Assembly: GCA_013398055.1 (NCBI GenBank)
Contig: VZRS01011915.1
Location: forward strand, 106,364-170,363
Direction of reading: 5' to 3'
Length of the DNA: 64,000 bases
Source of the DNA: Ifrita kowaldi
Taxonomy: Eukaryota; Chordata; Aves; Passeriformes; Cinclosomatidae
Shown one piece after another: positions 58,111-64,000 of the stretch. How positions within the stretch are numbered: position 1 is the first letter of the stretch; the number at the start of each line of letters is the position of its first letter. Below the pieces are notes generated by a model. The model was given only the letters and a program-made list of their open reading frames with translations, was not told the DNA's origin and ran no database searches. The translations under genes were made by a program, and so were the position numbers.

Positions 58111-61100
58111 TTTTAACATTTTGTTTTTCAATAGGGTTCATCAACACACTTATTACACAATATATCACATCAACCTCAAAGAAGTTAGTTTGCCATTTAA
58201 GAGGATTTTGTTTATAAAAACTTAATGTTTCCATAACTTTGCACATACTTACATGTCCAGATCTTTCCTAATTATGACTATGCTTTGCTAGACAAGGATT
58301 CAATATTTGCCATTTTTTATGCTTTTTTTTGCAGGGACACTTGATGCTATTCAGTGAAAGTGCTCACTATTCTCAAGCTAAAGTTGAAGCACTACATGAC
58401 TAGCAGTGATGAGCAGAAATAAAGATCTTCTGTGACTTTTACACCATCATCAATTGTAAAATCAGCTCTAAACTACCCTGATGACATCACTATTTAGCAT
58501 TTGTGGAATATGAATGCATGTTTTTCAGAGCAGAATTTGTTTACTTGATCTAAAGGATAATCACAGAGGAAAACACAAAGTATTGTTTAACCTTCAAATT
58601 ACAGACCTGAAACCATCCTTTTGTGAACAGTCTTATGCTAACAATAAAATTTATTACCATGGGTTTTCAGCATAGAGTTCACAAACATGAGGGGAAAGCT
58701 GCAGCTGCAATGGATCAGAAGCCCTCATGGGTAAGTGTGCATGTGGCACAGGCCTAAAGGCACGCAGGCTGAATCACCCATCATCTCAAACACCTCTGTA
58801 ATAAAGTAATTGCTCTTCTTGACACTTGAGATGAGATTTGGGGCAGATTCTGTGCGGCCCCAGCTTCTGTCTCCTGACAGTTCCTTGCAGACTTCTGTGT
58901 TTTGCACATCCACCGCTATCCATCAGCTGCTGGAATGGAGTGACCACTCCTGCTGCAAAGCAGCTAAGCTGCTAGCAGGATGCCCTCCCACAGGAACACA
59001 AACCCCAGGAACCTGGGTACATTCGTTTGTAAATCTCTTCAGTAATTAGTTCGAATGGTCAGGCTTGGGAAATGAAACCAACCAAAAACCCCCCAGTGCT
59101 GCAGTACAGCAATTCAGCAGAGGTCACGGCCACAGTGTCTGGCAATGCGACCACATCTGCTGGAGTCTCACAATAGCAGCTGCCAACCTAGATCCAAACT
59201 TTCCTGAAGGTATAATGGGGAAGAAGAGGAGTCTGGATTGCTGGATATAGTTAATCATACGAACATGGACTGTTGGTGTTGAACAATTATCCAGAAATAG
59301 TAATGCATGAGATTCCACCCGCTTACGTTTCAGTTTCAGTATCACATCATCAGTAGCAGGAAAAGCTGTCCAGAAGACTTTCCCAAAATACAACAGGAAT
59401 GCCAGGAATGTATTTAGTGAAGCTAATTTTAAGTGCACTACATTGTCAGATCAAGGCTCTACTGATTACCCTGAAAGGTAACACTGCTAATATTCATTAT
59501 TCAAATAGCTCAGGAGACTAAGAAAAGAAATACAATTAAACAAAATACTATCCTCATCAACATAATATTCCAGACCAGTTTGTCTGTTGCATGGTCACTG
59601 CAAATACATTTTGGAACAGCAGAGATGTTCTGCAGTGCCTTAGAGATGTAAAAACTGTGGAGGAACTTGTGACACACTAACAAACCTGACCACTGCATTT
59701 GTTGTTACACTAAACTTTTACACCCTTCCAGTGAATATTCCCTCCCTCAACTATGAGGAGATAACTCATTCACCCCAGGCTATTTTTTGGACCAGATATA
59801 CATTTTTTATAAAATTGTCTACAGAAAACAGATGGCACTCCAGATAAACTGGTACATGTAACTCTTAAATATGGTCTTGTTCATACAATAGGAAAATTGC
59901 TTTTCATAGTCTGATTTGCATTAATAATGATGATTAACATACAGACCTTGAAAATATTACATCCTGATCAGTCTCTCTGTAAAGAACAAGTAAGAATACC
60001 CACATTTTCACAATAAGGCAGTTTGCTTTTTAAAGGTCACAATTCAAGAGCCTGGGAATGACTTCAGAATTTCTTAGTTTTGAAGTCTGGGTCCAAGCCA
60101 TTAAGCAATACAATATGACTGACTTTAAATAAATGACTAGATACAAAATTCAAGCCAACTGTGTGAGTGTGCTAAAAATGAGACAGGGACGCATGTCTGA
60201 GAAATAAGATTTTCCCCGGCATATGTTAGAGACTGAATTTGGGATAGGTTTCTCAATGTACTGTTAACAACTCACTATCTAAGGATGGTCATGTGGTAAA
60301 ACTGTCAAAGTCTGAGGAGGTACAATTGTTTTTCCTTCCCCAGGTAGCAGCAAAAAGTACATTTTGATGTTAAATATTAATTTTATATACTTTAAATGAC
60401 TGATGAAGACATCTCGGGAAGAACAGTATCTGACATTTATACCAAGAAAGCACATTGGCACAATGAAAAAGAGATTATTTACATATTAGTACTCTCTAAC
60501 ACAACACGTGTTTAAAGCCATCTCTCTGACACGTTAAGGGAAACATGCAGAGTGCTAAGGTCATAGAGTTGTCTCAGTAACAGCATATGTCCCCCTGGGA
60601 CAGAATCCACAGCTATAGTTTTTAACCAAGATCATCTCTTAATGGTGTTTTCCTAGTCCAGAGGCTGAACAGAGTATCTCACAAGGTACCTCTATGTCTA
60701 ATATGCATTTATCCAATTCTACCTACATTCATGTTAGTATAATGGTATCAATTGCTGTGCCAGTACCATCCTCTCCCATGGATTTATAGTGACCTTACAG
60801 AGCTCTAGATTTAGGAACAGTTCAAACCGACTGAATTCAGAGGCAGCCAAGGGTCACGGTTCCAGTAGGATATAAAGTAGTGTTGATTTACAGGGAATTA
60901 CAATATTACTCTCTTTTAGAGTAATCTTGAAATTCATAACTGTGTAACTAAAACATTTTTCTTGGTAGTAGAAAAGCATCTACAAAACCTTTTTTTCTGC
61001 CAGTGGTCTTTAATTCACCACTTCATTCTCCACATGCTTGGCCCCTCACCCCCATTCCAGAGCTATGGACTCACCCCCTACAATTCTGCATCGAGGGGTA

Positions 61101-61721
61101 CTGGGAGAAGCATTTGATGCCCTTGCAAGGCCACTCTGCCATTTTTGAAAGTCTGTGGAAATCCAGCTACACAGACACAAACAGGGGTTGCTCAAGATCT
61201 TTCACTAGATTAAATGTCTCAGCATCAACACTATTCTCTCCACTATTAACTTAACACATATTCAGACCTCTTACATTTTAAAATCCAAAATAGACCTCTG
61301 AGTGGGAGTATTTCACACATTCAGAATGAAAGTCGTACACTGGATTTATTAGATTGAAAGTCCATTTCATCTGAACAGTTCAACCAGGACAGCCCTGCTC
61401 TTTTCTGGGAGGTTATTTTTGCTTCTGGCTGCACTTAAATACTGGGATGGGGTAGGCAGTGAAGGCCTGGGAAGCAGAAGCACTTTTAACCCCCTCTCCT
61501 TCCTCAGAGAGCACTTTTCAGCTCCGCGAGCACCACCTGAAATACACCCATCTCACTAAGGAGGCTGCTGCCACTGGCACATGCTGCAGGCTACTGGCAT
61601 CACTGATGGAGGGAAGGCAGCAGCACTCGATCACCTTGGCACATTAGTTCTCCACACTTAAAAAAACCCACAAACAATCCCCCCACAATGAAAACTAGGG
61701 TACCTCAGACTGCACTATAAA
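58111..61721. other. Non-coding DNA, nothing recognised
   Basis: AT-rich unique-looking sequence; no supported exon, RNA gene or repeat family. Confidence 0.5.
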
Positions 61722-61789
61722 CTATATATATATAGAGAGAGAGTTGTATATATATAGCTATATAACTATATATATATAGTTATATATAG
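61722..61789. repeat. AT-rich simple repeat containing a 28-bp perfect palindrome
   Basis: TA repeats with a GAGAGAGA insert. Bases 61759-61786 are a perfect inverted repeat (TATATAAC, twelve bases of TA, GTTATATA) that could form a cruciform. Confidence 0.93.
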
Positions 61790-64000
61790 AAATAAATTGT
61801 TACTTGATAGTGGTGAGGGGTTGTTTTTTTGTTAGGGTTTTTAAGGGGGTCTCTTAGAAGTGAAGGGGCTTTCTGATTTTTTAAATCAAGGACCCTGCAC
61901 ACACCTTCCCCTGGGTTTAGCTGGTCTCATCAAGGTTACTAAGTAACCTTGAGCTGTATTCAGCTTTTCTACTGTTCTTTTGAGAAGAAAATTGAATCCC
62001 TCCCATGTTTGAGAAGCCCAGCTTTCAGTTTAAATAGGATTTTTCAAGTATTAGCATATCAAACAGTGTAGTTGACAGCATGCAACCTAAGATTAGCACA
62101 TTTTAGTTTTTCTAAGTCTTAGCTTCCTTCTGTCCTACTATTTTGCATTTTTAGTGAGAGAAAACCAAAGGCAGGCTTGGTAGCCATCTGCAGGAGCAAG
62201 ACACTGGGTATATTTACACAACAGCCTAATTTGCTTTCAGGACTCAAAGAGTAGCTTTAATCTGCTGGGTCTTCCATGAACACCGCTGGCCCTCTGGAAG
62301 GCTACAAGGCAACAACACTTCAGCCCTGACCGCTGAAAATATTTACCAGTACTGAAGAGCTGGATCCCAGAATGCCACAGAGGGTATTAAAGATGTTAAA
62401 TAAGCCAGGATCCTCTCCTGATCATAAATTGTACAGGGGACAGTCAGTCATGCAAGGTCACATAGTATGTTAAAAGGGACATGGAAATAGGAACTCTGCT
62501 CCATCTCTGGATTGGCAGCAAGCACAAGTGGTTGTAGAAGGTATGAGTTTTAGAATCTATATTCTGCAGCAATATTTTGGACTTTTAAGTCTTATTTTAG
62601 CATTTTGCTGCATATTTGATGAAAAGCTCACAAATTTAGTGTCGGTGTGGAAAGTGAAATAGCTGCATTGATTGTCTCAACATGTTTAAACACACTGAAG
62701 TAAAATTTGGTCACGAGTTTATTGTGGGTATGGATCTCAATGCAGACAGCAACTAACATTCCACAAACATAAATGATCTGAGACAGACTTCATAATTAAG
62801 AAATAATATATATTAGTAAGATACAAGCCTCCAAAACTCATGAAAAACATAGTAGGTCTTTACCTGTTTTTTTAGATATTACCATCTATATAGGTAACCC
62901 TTATATCACTCCTCTGACGAGTACCAGAACAAGAGTCTTGTGGCATAATTGTCATGAGAAAAGACAGACTGAGGCAAATTACATTCATTTCTCAACCTCA
63001 ACTATATTGCTAGGGCTGCTGGAAGCATTACTTCCTAAAAACCTCTCAAGTATGACATACATCATTACCTTCCAGGTATCCATAACTGCAGTCACTGAAA
63101 TGTTACATTACGGTGATGCCAAAGCTCCTTAATCAAGTTCTACTTTTCCTATATTAGGTGATTCACTGGTTCATGAAAAAGCAGCTCCATTATGGAGCAA
63201 GGTCAGCTCCACAGTGCCCATGACAGCTCATTAAACTGCGTGGCACCTACTACCCATCCACAGGAAACACACCTCAGCTCTGAGGCTTAAGAAGCAAAGA
63301 TTCCTGAAAAAAAAAAAAAGAAAAAAAAAAATCACAACAGAAATGTAGCAGGATCTTCACCTCATCTGACATCAAGAGATTTCTAGCAAAATTAAATGTG
63401 TGATTGGGTATTCCTAAAGTTGCAGATAGACATCATCTTCACACTGGAAGGCAATTAGTGTCATTCACAATCAGTGTACCCATAGTACTCTCAGGTGAAC
63501 ACATCCCAAAACCACATCCCAAGAATGCACTCAGTTACACAGTTATACCGAAACCTGTACGAAATTTTGAGAAGTAAAAGGAAAGCAATGTACAGCCAGC
63601 CAGGGAAACTTTGAAGTATTTCAGAAGTTTCTGTCAGTCAGGTCTTTGAAACTAGTCTATTTTAAGATGTCAGACCTTTCAGTTAGATCTCAAAATCATC
63701 ATCTTTGGGTGTTCCATAATAACAATTTCCGAGTCTTTAAATTTGTCCAAATTCATATTTGATTATCTATTCCCATCTATCAGTGCATTTGTTCACTTTT
63801 AATGTTCTTTATACTCTCCAGACAGGCAAAGTGGTGTTTGAAATTTACCTGGTAGAATTTCATCTTTGTAGTCCCCTATCTGCTTTGAATGTGAAAAAAA
63901 AAATAACACAGGAGAGGAATCCAAATCATGTAGTTTGAAGTTTTTGGATCAAATAAAACTGCTCATGACTAAAGATACATTTTTGTCTATCCACCTCCAG
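61790..64000. other. Non-coding DNA to the window end, with A-rich tracts
   Basis: No supported gene. A long A-rich run lies near 63307-63331. The short open frames have no supporting features. Confidence 0.5.

Overview
This is a vertebrate genomic window, most likely from a bird. The genes have short exons with GT/AG introns. The only recognisable interspersed repeats are a few 5'-truncated CR1 LINE fragments, with the CR1 3' tail motif. The rest is AT-rich single-copy DNA with microsatellites. I cannot name the species. There are no bacterial or viral genes, operons or CRISPR arrays, and I see no tRNA or rRNA genes.

Left third (about 0.66-20 kb, + strand): the 3' part of VWDE (von Willebrand factor D and EGF domain protein). 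I could follow one continuous reading frame through 22 exons and 21 introns with matching phases, about 1,404 codons up to the stop. Domains in order are: the VWD domain, a long exon with a possible furin site and a first EGF, a cysteine-containing middle section, a cadherin/He_PIG-like fold, two EGFs including a calcium-binding one, a Ser/Thr-rich spacer with an EGF-like end, then nine EGF repeats of about 32 residues. Eight of these nine are on identical 96-bp phase 1-1 exons. The N-terminal exons, with start codon and signal peptide, lie left of the window.

Middle (20-26.7 kb): the VWDE 3' flank and intergenic DNA. From 31.0 down to 26.8 kb on the - strand, four more EGF exons form the 3' end of a second gene, arranged tail-to-tail with VWDE. 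It ends with a stop and a nearby AATAAA. I do not recognise this gene. Its exon design and last exon resemble the VWDE and SVEP1 tails, so a VWDE-like paralogue or another EGF-repeat matrix protein is possible.

33.1-35.1 kb: a GC/CpG-rich patch and several CR1 copies, interrupted by three single Ns. Exact duplicated blocks at the Ns show that the contig pieces are in the wrong order here.

35-64 kb: no coding exon that I can support. It holds AT-rich DNA, simple repeats, a perfect AT palindrome and a few weak exon-like or regulatory-looking spots. It may be intergenic, or introns of the - strand gene if that gene is large.
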